This document shows positions 52,861 to 64,000 of a stretch of DNA of 64,000 bases, in pieces; the first letter of the stretch is position 1, and each line of letters begins with the position of its first letter. The notes beneath the pieces were generated by a model. That model had not been told where the DNA came from and made no database searches. It was given only the letters and a program-made list of their open reading frames with translations. The position numbers and the translations under genes are program-made. The DNA is from Anisakis pegreffii (Eukaryota; Nematoda; Chromadorea; Rhabditida; Anisakidae). Location of the stretch: the NCBI GenBank assembly GCA_035041965.1, contig JAPYMA010002578.1:1-64000 (forward strand), given 5' to 3'.

Positions 52861-54159
52861 ATCATATGTACACTTTTCGAATTTTATGTTTCCATTGTTC
52901 CTAAGTTTAGACTCAGCAACTTCTCAATTATTGAGCATCGCTTAGACATCTGTTCATTCATGTTTCAATGAAGTATGATGCAGAACAAGAAGAGTTATCG
53001 TTGCAGAAGTACCACGAGTTCCTATTGACTTTGCAGATTTCTTATCCATCAATAAATTTTTTGTGAGAGAGCAATCGAGAGTATGTCTTCAGTATAGCTC
53101 CATAAATTGCTGATTAATAATATTTCAAATCTTATTTGGCGGCTAGCACTTATCTCATTGAAGAGAGAACAATATGGCTTGAACAATATGGCTATGGTAT
53201 CAGTGTAAGGTAACGAAACTCGTCTCAAGTAATTTTTCAGCATTCATTTAAGGATAATATCTGGAAACTTGAAACCAGTATAGTAATATTATGCTTCAGA
53301 CGAAGTTTAAGCCATACTATTACAGTTTTATTGGACATAAGTCATAACAGAACACTTATCGTATCATACAGAGTGCGATGAGGGTATACGATCTCCAATA
53401 CTGCTTGATAAAATGCGACGAAATTATCTGCTTCCCTAGATGGCAATGAGATGAAGTACAAATAATCTAATTATTCCATTGGTTCTGTTTATTTGCTTAC
53501 AGTCAGCAAAGTCAATCGAGTTATTCGTCTGGAGTTGAGACCATCACATACCGTAATCAGCTGTAGACATTCCAACAATATGATGAGTGATGCAATATGT
53601 ATTTGGGACAAGGGAAAAACGGGAAAAACTAGCAGAAACCAAAAACTTGAGACGTTGGCATGCTTGAATGAGAAGGGAGGAAAACTGGGCGATAGGGAAT
53701 GAACACGTTGCTCTTCTTGTTCTTTTCGATCATCCTTGAGAAATGGCATAGTATACGGTAACTGTGATATGAATGTGAACTGTGTTGGGAAAAGCTTTTT
53801 GAGTGTGTACGATAGATTTGGGAACAATACGCAGCAATACACAAAGATGTGTTTTTGGATTGTTGTATAAAGATGACTGTTGATGAAAATCTTAGTGTGA
53901 GATAAGGATTTTGGTAAGAAATTTGCGATGAGACTACTGAAGATTGGGCGATAAATTGCGTGGAGAAAATTTTGCGCTGATATTGAATGGATTTTTGTTA
54001 AAGAATTCTCTCAAAACTTGGTAATAAGACTGCGTTTCATTTGATAGACTAATCGAAACCAATGTTCATTCCAACCAACTTCAAACCAGTTTTTTCTGTT
54101 TGTCCTATAGAGTAAAATCATGCAAATGTCACTCATTGATTATAGAGTAATTTGCCTCG

Positions 54160-54189
54160 ACGTAAGTTGATCAATAGATCAACTTACGT
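54160..54189. repeat. Perfect 13 bp inverted repeat
   Basis: Arms 54160-54172 and 54177-54189 are exact reverse complements with a four-base loop AATA, forming a strong hairpin in otherwise unstructured AT-rich sequence. Confidence 0.85.
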
Positions 54190-57100
54190 TCAGTTTAGGT
54201 TTGATCAATAGATTGAAAGTATTTGATCTGTATCAAGTGATTTCTGGCAGCTTTTGTGAATCAGTAACTCCTGATTGGGAACTGAGTGAAACGTGTGTCT
54301 TATGAAAATATGTATTTGAAGGAAATATTCAAGTAAAACAATCCATTATTCGTGAATTTTCATCCGAAACTATTGCATTTCCAAAAGTTCGATGCATCTC
54401 TACAAAAGGGAAATTGAAGCATAGCCGCAGAATGGATTCAGCGCATTCCTTTTACTTTTAACATTTCATTAGACGATTTTTAACGTCTACTTCTTCAACT
54501 ACTCCATTGAGTACGAATTTGAGTTCAGCTCAGATGGTATTTGTGAAATGCAGTTTCTAATCCTATTGCTGACCTCAGCAGTATTGTTGTTGAAAAAGCT
54601 CATTCAAGGTAGAATTGTAAGAAGAGATGAAGCGATGAAAAAGCAATTCTTCAGTTAACAAGAAAGTTGCCTATCACGAAATACATCGTCATAGTCAATT
54701 TCTCATCTAAAGCGCAACCGTAATTCTTGTCCAATCATTACACAAAAACACCCAAACATATGCAAAAAGTCATAATCAATCCACTCACCAACTGTCATCA
54801 ACACTGCTCAGCACTTCCATGCTTCAGCCAGTTTTTACAGAGACTATACGTAACGATTTGACATGCATGAAATGTGCGTTAATAGAATATGCAAAAATAT
54901 CATATTCCAATTTAGGTGTGCTTCATTCACAGTGTATATCTGTTGAGCAGACAAGACTAACGATGACTGAATAGAATTTTATGGACTATTTTTATGAATA
55001 AATGACAATTTTATATATTTCAATGGATAAGAGCGCATAATGTTATGGTTTGATTTAGCTGAGACGAAGTAATTATAGTAGTTTAAGGTAACATATTGAA
55101 AATGAAGTGGATGGGTTTCGCTCAACTTTGTAAATTGATTGGTGTTTTAGGTGTTTGATAAAATGAGGCCTCCCGTCTGATCAAATCCTGCTGATAGAAT
55201 AAGTTCTACTGAAATGGAAAGGGGATGAAAACAAACGGACATGAAAGGTTCTGGATGAATTGAAGTGAATAACTGGGCAAGATCTTGCCGGGATAGTCGT
55301 CAGTGGTAAGACTGATCTCGGGACAGTACAGAACTAGATTGAGAAAAGCACTGTGAAATGAGCGCGCTTGAGAACGACGAGTTTGTTGATAAATTAGCGG
55401 CGGTGCGTTTTGTTTAGTGTTTATAAGATTTAAGGAAAATATTGTCGTTGAGAGGTAAAAATATTATTCTTTTTGTTTGTTTGGGTAGTCGTTTAACAGT
55501 GATCTCATTGTCTCAGTCATTTTTCATTTTCACCGCTCCACAGGTGTGGTGGTCATCAGCGAACTGTGCTGCCTGCCACACTTATCAATTGATTTCGAGG
55601 CCTAGTTGTTGGTTCACTTCAGTGCAATCTTCAACTTCAGTGCTTTCGATGAAAATTCAAAAGTTTCGTTTGGTAGGTTTGAAAATCTCCAAATTTCGCT
55701 GGAAAGAAGTCATTTTGAGTCCCTAGAAGACGGCTCTTTGAGGTTTTTTGAAGATCGGTATCGATTCATATGTTACTACAAATAACAGTAGATATAATTC
55801 GAAGGTAGATCAAAACTGAGTGATAATTTATTCATCTGTGATATTTTACTGCATCTAGTGCAGCAGATACTGTGATCCTATTCAAACTTTAGTATTTATT
55901 AGGAGGGTTATTTGATAGTTTATAACTTAGAGTTGAAACTATTCACTCTTTCAGGTTTCATAGAAAAGCAGAATCAAAACTGCTGCCCAATCTCGTTTTG
56001 TATGCTAGTCCTTAATCAAATGTAATATGAAAATAATGAAATGCTCATGAGTCTGATCTAAAAACATGGGCTGCTAAACTGGAGAGTATGTGATCGCCCA
56101 CAGTATGGTAGGTTGGAACTTAGATTGATAACAAAGAAGAGAATGGAGGCATTTATTGGAAGGCGAAGGCCTCGAATAGTATCTGAATGATTTGAGAAGT
56201 TTAGATCAAAGCTAGACGATGATTAGTTCATTTTTGTTTTCGTCGAAATGAGTTAGTCAGGAATATTGTCCTACTCAGATTATAGGCGAACAATGAAGAT
56301 CGCAAGCATATTCAGTGTGTGCTTAGTTTCAAATTAGCTGAGGTCACTAGCACTGAATTAATTTCACTTATGAACAGCGTAAGGCATTCAAACGTTGAAT
56401 GATTCAGGAGAGATGCACGATGGCTTCGATGGTTTTTGCAGTCTTCCCAGAATCAAATCATTAGCATTTGTCAGAGACCTCAAACGCTTCTAAATTGCGA
56501 TATAATATAACACTAGGTCATTTACGTTCATTGAAGCACAGTAATAAATTAGTCATGAATGAATTGAAGGAGTGGCGCTGAACCAATAGATCGATCTTGA
56601 TCTCTTCGCTAGAGCACAGAGAGCCACTGAATAAAGTGAATCTAATCTCCTTTCAGGTTTCATTTGAATTGATTTCGATTTCTCAGATTTGCTCGATTGC
56701 ACATTTGATATTGTACAATTCAAATATGACTGAAAAAATAGTTTTTGAGATGGAATGTGCTATAAATTAAGGAACTTACTTGACAATCGAGCTGGCACAC
56801 ATATTTTGCAAGAATACAAGCAGCAGCTGCACCGGTAGTGTCTGCAGGTCTATGATCATTGATTACGATGATGAACAGCGATCAGTAATGATAAGACTGG
56901 TGTCAATTTGCTTTTTTCTGATTATACTATGAAATTATCATATGGAATCGAAGTTGTTTCTATGATAGTGAAATTATTGCTGCATTGAAGTTATTGCTAT
57001 AGGACTATACTATCATCTGTTCATTATTCTAATTTTGCAATAACATTATCATTCATGATGCTTCACTGTTATTGCAAAACTATATTTTTATTGTGGTGAT

Positions 57101-59221
57101 TATTGATTATGGCTAGTGGAAACGATAACAATAATAATGATAGTAATCAAAACAATACTATGATTATGAATTATTGCTGGAACATAATAATAATAATAAT
57201 CATATGATGAAATGAATATATTATATTTTGCAATAAGAGAAAAGAAAGCAGCAATAAGATTATGTGCAACACCACAACATTGCTACTGTAATATGCTATA
57301 GGAAAAGTGTCGGTGGGAATAATCGCTGGCGACCAGGACGTTTCGGTTTTTGTTGCGTTCGTTGCTTGAACAAGAGACTTGAACATGCAGCACTCACTTT
57401 TCGTCTGCAGCATTCATAATGATCATCATCGTCTTGATTACAGTCTCATTTCTTTTTCGATTCGTTTCCATGCATTGGACCGTTGTAATCTTATTCACAT
57501 CTGTAAGCTGCTTCTCGCAAACTAAGAGCTGAGAGCTGTGAGCTCGCCTATCGGCTAGCCACCTTGCCGTGACTGTACGGCTGGCTGCCTGCATAGCTTG
57601 CGCTGAAACTGTATGCTCGTAAAATGAGCATCCATCTGAAAGTGTATCCGAAGCTGTACGGATGCTTAGTGTGGCTTTTGCATGATATTTTGTTACTGTA
57701 CGCATGTTTTATCACGCAGTCATGAACGCAGCCGTCTTGCATACGATTCTTCGTCACAGCTTCTGTTACTCTCATTCACGGTAGAGTCTATTCGGTGTGC
57801 TTCTTCTCAATATCTCATGAAATCGCCACCAATTCATCGCGACGCTTGCTTTCTCGACATTTCAGTTTTTGTCTTAGCAGTGCAATTTTTCACTCACTGA
57901 GCTCTTCTTCTCATACATCTTCGAACAACAATCGTATTGTTGTTGTTGCTTTTTGGCTTGTTTTTTTCTCTTGTTGCGTCTTTTTTTTTTCAAGCCATCA
58001 TAAACACTTTCATGAAGTTCGCTTGGAAAATTGCAACATGAAGCATAGACCATAAAACATTCAGAATAATGAAACGATAAAAATAAAGCGCCACTTTTTT
58101 CGTCTCTTAAAGTAATTCATTCTCGGCAGCAACACCATCATCATCGTCGTTTCTCGACATCGCAAAAAAAGACACAGCCAATGCTAAAAGTGTACAAATG
58201 GGCAATTGGTTGGATGGACGTCTTTTGTGCATGTTGAAGAATTGAACAGAGAATACAAGAGAAGTGTGTGTGTGTATCTGAGAAGAAATTGCTATCGAAA
58301 TTGCTGCTATCAAATCTTGAGATCAAATCGGTGAACACAAAGATAACAGCAGCAACAGCAGCAGCATCAAGACGTCAAGAAGAAAAACCTTGTAAGTTCC
58401 GAAAATATCCCAGTAGAACACACTTCTTCTGAACAAAACTTCTGCGATATGGTAACAACCATATCTATTCCTTCTTCAATAAGCCACCATCGGTCATGAC
58501 TGGTTTGCACTGATTGCGAGATATATCCGAGATTGTGTGATTACTTGTGGCAGACTATCGTATAAAATTGGTCAAAAAATATCATGAGAAAATGAAAATC
58601 ACATGAAAATGCGCTGGTATCTCATGATATTGTTGACTCCATGAAGGTAGTATGCAACATATTGCCGTTTTTTGAGGCAAACCACACCGGCGGATCATGC
58701 AGCGATTACTTTCTAATGATTTGTCATTTGGAGAGTAAAAACGCTCACGAGAGAACTTTTTAGTATTTCCTTTGTAATAATTCAGAGAATGCTTGTTGCT
58801 AAACTGTCTGCGCTTCAACGAGCTGCTGTACATCCGCCTTGCACAGTATATCTTTCAGATAGCATCGGAATATCCCATGGAATTCATCAGAGAGTTTTGT
58901 ATCAACTAGTCACGATCGTTCGAAGTGAATGCATCGGATCGATTTTTGATCTGTTTTGCTCGTCGTATGGCTGAACACATAATATTGCAGAAAATCAAGC
59001 TTTTATCCTGAAACTCCTGAATGCTGACTTTGATATCATTCGGATAATATCCATCGAGCCAATTCTGTATTAGCTATCACTTGAAAGACAATTCATTGTT
59101 CCATAGACATCTGAAAAGAAGCTCACGTGAACGATTACATCAAGAATTAGTGATCTAAAAGATGAGTAGATCAAATGCCCGCAACCATTACATTGTGCCA
59201 ACAATTTATATGACCCCGATT

Positions 59222-59253
59222 CCCCCCCCCCACCTCGCCCTCCCCTCCTCCCG
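59222..59253. other. C-rich tract
   Basis: A run of ten C followed by further C-clusters (ACCTCGCCCTCCCCTCCTCCC) gives several C-tracts in 32 bases. The minus strand carries the matching G-runs, compatible with quadruplex or i-motif formation. No gene is adjacent. Confidence 0.7.
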
Positions 59254-60726
59254 ATAATCTATTAATTTTTGGTAATAAATCAGACGGAACTCATCATACT
59301 GATCAACTGATTTAAGAGTTTTCTTCGATGAATTCAGCTATTATATCAATTGAGTCAGTTTTGTGTGATCGAAAGAACATTCTGAAAACCTTTCTGGAAA
59401 TTAAGGATATATTATGATAAAAATCAGCAAATAGCGTCACATGCCCATCTTCATTTCCCAATCTCTTCATTTCCCCATGCTATCCACCATCGAAGACTTT
59501 CCCGGGAAAGAATTTACCCGTCTATGAGGGCAATTGTAACAAATGATGAGATGAGGCTGTGGGTTGATGAATGAGTAGTACCAGCAATCATTTTTTTGAG
59601 TAGATGATGAGATTAGGCTATGGGTAGATGCATAATTGTATCAGAAAATTACTGGGAGCACCAAAAATCATGAAACAACAAGTAAACAGTGTGTTACCTA
59701 TCCCCTCCCAAAAAAACACTCAAATGTGATTGCTGCCTGATCGGAGAGATAAGGAATACGAAAATGCAATCTGTTTACGACGATCGTTTTTTTTGGTTGG
59801 ATGCTTGGTATGCGTAGAAACGGATCGTGTCTGCTGTATAATATTAGATCTCTTCTGTAATTTGTTATCGTTTACTCGCTTAGTTTTTGTATGATTCGTT
59901 AGTTTTTTTGTTGATTCGGTAAGAGTTTCAGTGGCACAATTACCTATTGTTTTAAGGAGCACACAGCAGTTGCATTCCATTAGGCTGAATATGATCACTT
60001 TTTTTATTTCACGTTCCACCAAATGAATTAGTTACGCTTATCGTAGCAGAAATCATTGCTTTTTTGGATTGACGATTTGGATTTACGATCCGCAAGTTTT
60101 TGTCAATATTCGAAAATGATAGATGGGTAGGTTATATCTCTATCCGGGATTAAAACGGTTTTTCGAAAAGTCTTGATGTGGTGTCAAAATTACCAGATTT
60201 CTGCTTATGTTGAGTCGTTGTAATTTTCAAATCTAGAAAAAATGGTCATAATGGAAAGGACACTCATGAGAATTCTTGACGATAATTTGATACGCTCAAA
60301 TTGCTTGTAGAAATGCACGAAAGTTGTGATAGCATTTTGATCACTATTGATCATCATTTGATCACTATTGCATTTGGACAATTGGAACCAGATTTGGTCG
60401 CCTAAATGACGGCCTATTGTATGAGAGGAACGACGAATGATTCCGAATGAATCGACTATCCACTTCGTTTTCGCTTAGCAAATCTGATTTTAGCTGTTTT
60501 CGCATGAGGGCTGAATGTATTATAGGGATCCAGACTGATTTCCATGTGATTACATTGTGTTATCATGGAAAAAACAATGAATTATGCATTCCAGGTATGC
60601 AGCAATCATATTGTCTTTACCTAACATTCAGTAGTATCCGTGTTCCATTCCACTGTTATGCATGGGTGCGAAAATACACATTGTTCATAAGCCATCCATT
60701 TATATAGTCCATAAATGATTCATAAT

Positions 60727-60779
60727 ATTGCTCACTCAGGATTTTGTCTGATTGTGAGCAATTGATCTGAAACAGATCA
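60727..60779. repeat. Two adjacent short hairpins
   Basis: ATTGCTCAC at 60727-60735 pairs with GTGAGCAAT at 60754-60762. Immediately after, TGATCTG at 60763-60769 pairs with CAGATCA at 60773-60779 across three A. They lie within the unassigned minus-strand frame at 60656-60862. Confidence 0.65.
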
Positions 60780-62357
60780 GTGAGCGATAATGAATTGTCA
60801 TAACCGGGATGAATTGTAATTTTAAACTCTACAATTTTATGACGATACTGAAATTGGAGCAACGGATCATTCAGATATTAAAAGATATTAAGACATTCAG
60901 TGTTAGATACCAAAGTAATGAATTATCAAATCACTCTGATAGTCATGTTAAGCGGCTGTTATATTAACAATACTACGCATAATGAAACGGTAATAGCAAA
61001 AAAATTAATTATGTCAAAAATCATAATAACAATAGTAACGAACGGGAAAGTTTTGCTCGAAACCGAGTGGTGTACCAATATCATTAGTATTGTGAGCCTG
61101 AACCAGGCTATGATCCGGCTTGTATCTATTATCTAGCAATGCCAACAGCAATTTTATAGCATAAAACAGAAGAATTCGTTTGCATAAGTCTATCCCAATC
61201 GTTTGTACACTCACCACAATGCACGCAGCTCATAATTTGCGTATTTATTCACAAGCTCTGTTTTTACTTCACTCTACTCAGTGGTCTTCACGATTACAGT
61301 AAATCTGTTTATCCTTATGATTTACGATCCTTTATAGTCTCATCCAATGGAACCTGCTATCTTACGATTAGTCGAATTTTGTCAGTAAAATCTAAAGGTT
61401 ATCATCCAACCTATCAAACTCTAGAATACTTTTTCGGTAAAGCGGCTTTGAGTTACCACAAGAAGCAGCCTGTTACAGTTTAACTAGAAGCTATTTCACA
61501 TCGCAGTTGTGATGCTTTACCACCTAACTTAATCGGCACTCCTCGCATAACCGAATTACTATTAGTTCACCACTCGGAATATCTGAATTTGGATAATTAT
61601 TTCGAAAAATTTCCTGCAAGTCATCACAGAAACCGTCCAATTTTTAATCCGAATCTGTCTCCAATCAAGCTGTCAATGAATTCATATTCATATTCGTGAA
61701 TGTTTAGGTTCTCGTCAGATTGATCAAAACCTCAAACTCTAACCGAACTCATCCTCAATCCAACTAAATGGTGCATTACAACCGGCGCTCATGCACATCT
61801 TCCATTCACCTCAGACTCATTTTCCTATTCTGTCTCGGCAGAACACTCATAAACATGCAATGTGCATCATAATCTGTCGATACAATAGACTATATAATGA
61901 TCAAGCTGCTATGTTTTGTGTGTTGTGTTCCTTCTGTTTCCATATTGCATTTGCCATTTGAAGAGAACAACCCAGGAAGCATGCATGTGCATGCAACATG
62001 CTTTATGATACCTGTACGATAATATTATTACAATACGGAATATGATATTCCATAAAAAGTGATTCGTTCATGCTAAAACAAAAACGATCATTCATTAGCA
62101 TTTAGTTGTATGCTTATTCGTATTTACTCATCATCACCTTCATCACCTTCAGCTTCATTCAGTGAGCAGTCTAGCTATTCGTTCATTGATTTTTCATTCA
62201 TTCACATTCCATCGATATCAAATCGTAGATAACATTTACAATTTCTTATATTTTCTCCCAACAACAGTTTACTGAATACAAAATATTTGAAATAACAACC
62301 GAATCATATCTTTCAAAAGCACATCTTCACAACAAGTCTTCCTCATCTATAGGCAGC

Positions 62358-62943
62358 GTTCATATTAGCAATAGGCGGATTGCGGTCTTCGAGTTAACCG
62401 TCTTCTCAGGTTTGCCCGGAAACATGCGAATTTCTTTTCAGCGTTCGATCCAGCACAGCCTCTAGATTCAGAATATATAAAACCTTACTGAGCATTTTGG
62501 CTTAGTTGAGGAGATATAGGCATTTTATTAATACTATCTCGGCTGCCACCTTCAAGGCTACCGTCTTCTCAAGTTTGTACAGTAACATATGAATTTTTTT
62601 GCATCACTCGATCCAGCTGCATCTCCGCATTCAGATTAATATATATTTTGTCGAGCGATTTTGCTTTCCTGAGGAGCTATAGCCATTTACTTAGATCTAT
62701 CTCAATTCGGTAGCGCAGTGGCGCTCATTCATACAAATTGATCACTATGGAGCAATCAATACGTTCATATTAGCAATAGACGGATTGCGATCTTCGAGTT
62801 AACCGTCTTCTCAGGTTTGCCCGGAAACATGCGAATTTCGTTTCACCGTTCGATCCAGCAGAACCTCTAGATTCAGAATAATATAAATTTTGCTCAGTAA
62901 TTTGGCTTAGTTGAGGAGATATAGGCATTTTATTAATACTATC
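62358..62943. repeat. Dispersed repeat cluster, three units
   Basis: Copies at 62358-62539 and 62763-62943 are nearly identical, offset by 405 bases; a more diverged unit lies at 62548-62690. Their reverse complement contains the 'GGCAAACCTGAGAAG' and 'GAGCGATTTTGC' words of the 6.4-7.7 kb repeat, so both clusters belong to one family in opposite orientations. A minus-strand frame at 62770-62973 is repeat-derived and not called as a gene. Confidence 0.8.
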
Positions 62944-63290
62944 TTGAGGCGGCACCTTAACGTATGCCTTCATCGTGATTCGTTGCCATGCATCAAACTT
63001 ATTTCATCATCGCCAAAGCTCGACTGAAGTAACTACCTCCTCATTCTGATTTACCATGAGATTGTTCGAAATTTTCATCAAACTTATTTCATCACCGCTT
63101 AAATGAGTCTCAAGAGGCCAGCTCTCTGTTATGTTAAAAATTGGAAAGCAAGCATTTTTGATGTATGCCATCCCATTATTTCATTGCAGAACCTTTCAAC
63201 TCCCACATATTGATCAATCGTAAAACGGATTCGAGATCTTTGATCGCCAGCTAACTTTGAGTATGACAGTATCTGTTTTATGGTTTACAG

Positions 63291-63564
63291 GCCAATGAAC
63301 CTACGGTACCATCGGCCACCGGTACGGATGTTTGGACGAATTATGTGGAAAATGGTCGGGTCAGATTCGATCGTCTCCATTCAGTCAACGCCGTGCTGGC
63401 GTTCGAACGGAACGCTGCTGGTGCAGCCGAGCCCATGCAGCTGCCTTTAATATCGAAGAAGGAGTTATTCGAGAAGTTGAAACAGAAGAACGAACAACGA
63501 AACCAAATCGAACTCGATAAACAAAAACTACCGGAAAATCAGCAGATTGGACACTTCGGACAAG
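63291..63564 (+). CDS. Internal exon of a plus-strand gene
   Basis: A GTTTACAG acceptor at 63290 and a CAAG/GTGAG donor at 63564 frame a 274-base exon, open throughout in one phase (enters at 0, leaves at 1). Its codon use is GC-richer than its surroundings. The protein starts 'ANEPTVPSATGTDVWTNY', has 'ENGRVRFDRLHSVNAVLAF' and ends with a Lys/Glu/Gln helix 'KKELFEKLKQKNEQRNQIEL'. I do not recognise it. The incoming phase and the coiled-coil character fit the exon ending at 44899, so it may be the next exon of that gene across an 18 kb intron. It could equally belong to a separate gene that continues beyond the window. Confidence 0.7.
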
Positions 63565-64000
63565 GTGAGTTCATGATTATGAATGGGATATGAACGAATG
63601 CTCAAATTTAGGAATGATTCAGTGTGTGTTTCCTTTGAGTGTCTATTATGAACTAAGAAGCATTTCCCACAGACAGGACATACAGTTCACAGAGTCTGCA
63701 TAATGCACTAAGAAGGATGATGTGAAAAAATTGAATATTCCTGGTAGGATCTGAATGTGTATTAATAGTCCGCATCAAGGTGATGCCTCATACTTATGTC
63801 GGCCCGAAGTGATCACTCGGAAATCGCACGGACTTGATTAAGTGCTTCCAAACTGTAGGCTGCATTGAAAGTAGTCGTTTACATAAACTCGATGCTAAGC
63901 GTTCTCAAACTGTTATGACTGCACATCTTCGGACGCACTCACTAAGAGTATTCAGTAATTTATGGGGTGAATAATAAGAACCTAATGTATAAATCGGTTG
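63565..64000. other. Intron following the 63291 exon
   Basis: No further exon is seen before the window ends; the sequence begins with the GTGAGT donor of the previous exon. Confidence 0.5.

Larger units (their letters stand above)
52861..63290. other. Gene-poor stretch upstream of the forkhead gene
   Basis: No exon chain could be supported over 10.4 kb. Slightly GC-richer sequence with CAG runs and a short TG tract at about 57.3-58.4 kb could be an upstream forkhead promoter or first exon. A minus-strand frame at 60656-60862 follows an AATTTCAG acceptor at about 60851 and ends in a stop, but matches nothing. Hairpins, a C-rich tract and dispersed repeats are listed separately. Sequence composition remains T-rich on the plus strand. 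Confidence 0.4.

Noticed and set aside
52586..52945. Plus-strand 119-codon frame
   Set aside because: It is the antisense shadow of the first forkhead exon, whose minus-strand reading has the KPPYSY motif.

Overview
This window looks like metazoan nuclear DNA, most probably from a nematode. It is AT-rich, its genes are split by introns with short pyrimidine-rich TTTCAG acceptors, and most introns run a few hundred bases. No ribosomal RNA, tRNA, phage, plasmid or bacterial-operon feature was seen. Species cannot be named from sequence reading alone. I built the gene models by hand from splice signals, reading phase and remembered family motifs, so exon edges are inferences unless stated otherwise.

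Layout, left to right. At 1-5.6 kb lie poorly interpretable sequence and a tandem family of small cysteine-rich exons on the minus strand. At 6.4-7.7 kb is a compound dispersed repeat whose relatives reappear in the opposite orientation at 62.36-62.94 kb. From 8.6 to 29.5 kb five genes follow head to tail on the minus strand. In transcription order they are CNOT2 (CCR4-NOT deadenylase scaffold), an unrecognised protein resembling the tandem UEV/RWD folds of FANCL and BRE, RNASEH2C (RNase H2 subunit), a torsin AAA+ ATPase of the ER/nuclear envelope, and TAF11 (TFIID histone-fold subunit). The two in the middle are close enough to suggest a nematode operon, but no trans-splice evidence is available here.

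From 29.5 to 40.9 kb there is a long, G-poor stretch without a convincing gene, best read as a giant first intron of CNOT2. A GC-richer, CpG-containing island at 40.9-41.4 kb looks like its first exon and promoter. Exactly there the plus strand switches from A/C-rich (left) to T/G-rich (right), as expected if transcription diverges from this point.

To the right, a plus-strand gene for a coiled-coil protein starts near 41.8 or 43.1 kb, with phased exons to 44.9 kb. Another plus-strand exon at 63.3 kb is in a compatible phase. On the minus strand between them (48.1-52.9 kb) lies a forkhead transcription factor gene, FoxL2-like by the end of its DNA-binding domain. It may sit inside a roughly 18 kb intron of the coiled-coil gene. 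The rest of 52.9-63.3 kb holds hairpins, a C-rich tract and the second repeat cluster, with no gene I can support.

The recognised proteins act in general gene expression (TAF11, CNOT2, forkhead), genome maintenance (RNASEH2C, possibly the UEV/RWD protein) and ER/nuclear-envelope homeostasis (torsin). The least familiar content is the duplicated cysteine-module family, the UEV/RWD protein and the coiled-coil/forkhead nested arrangement.
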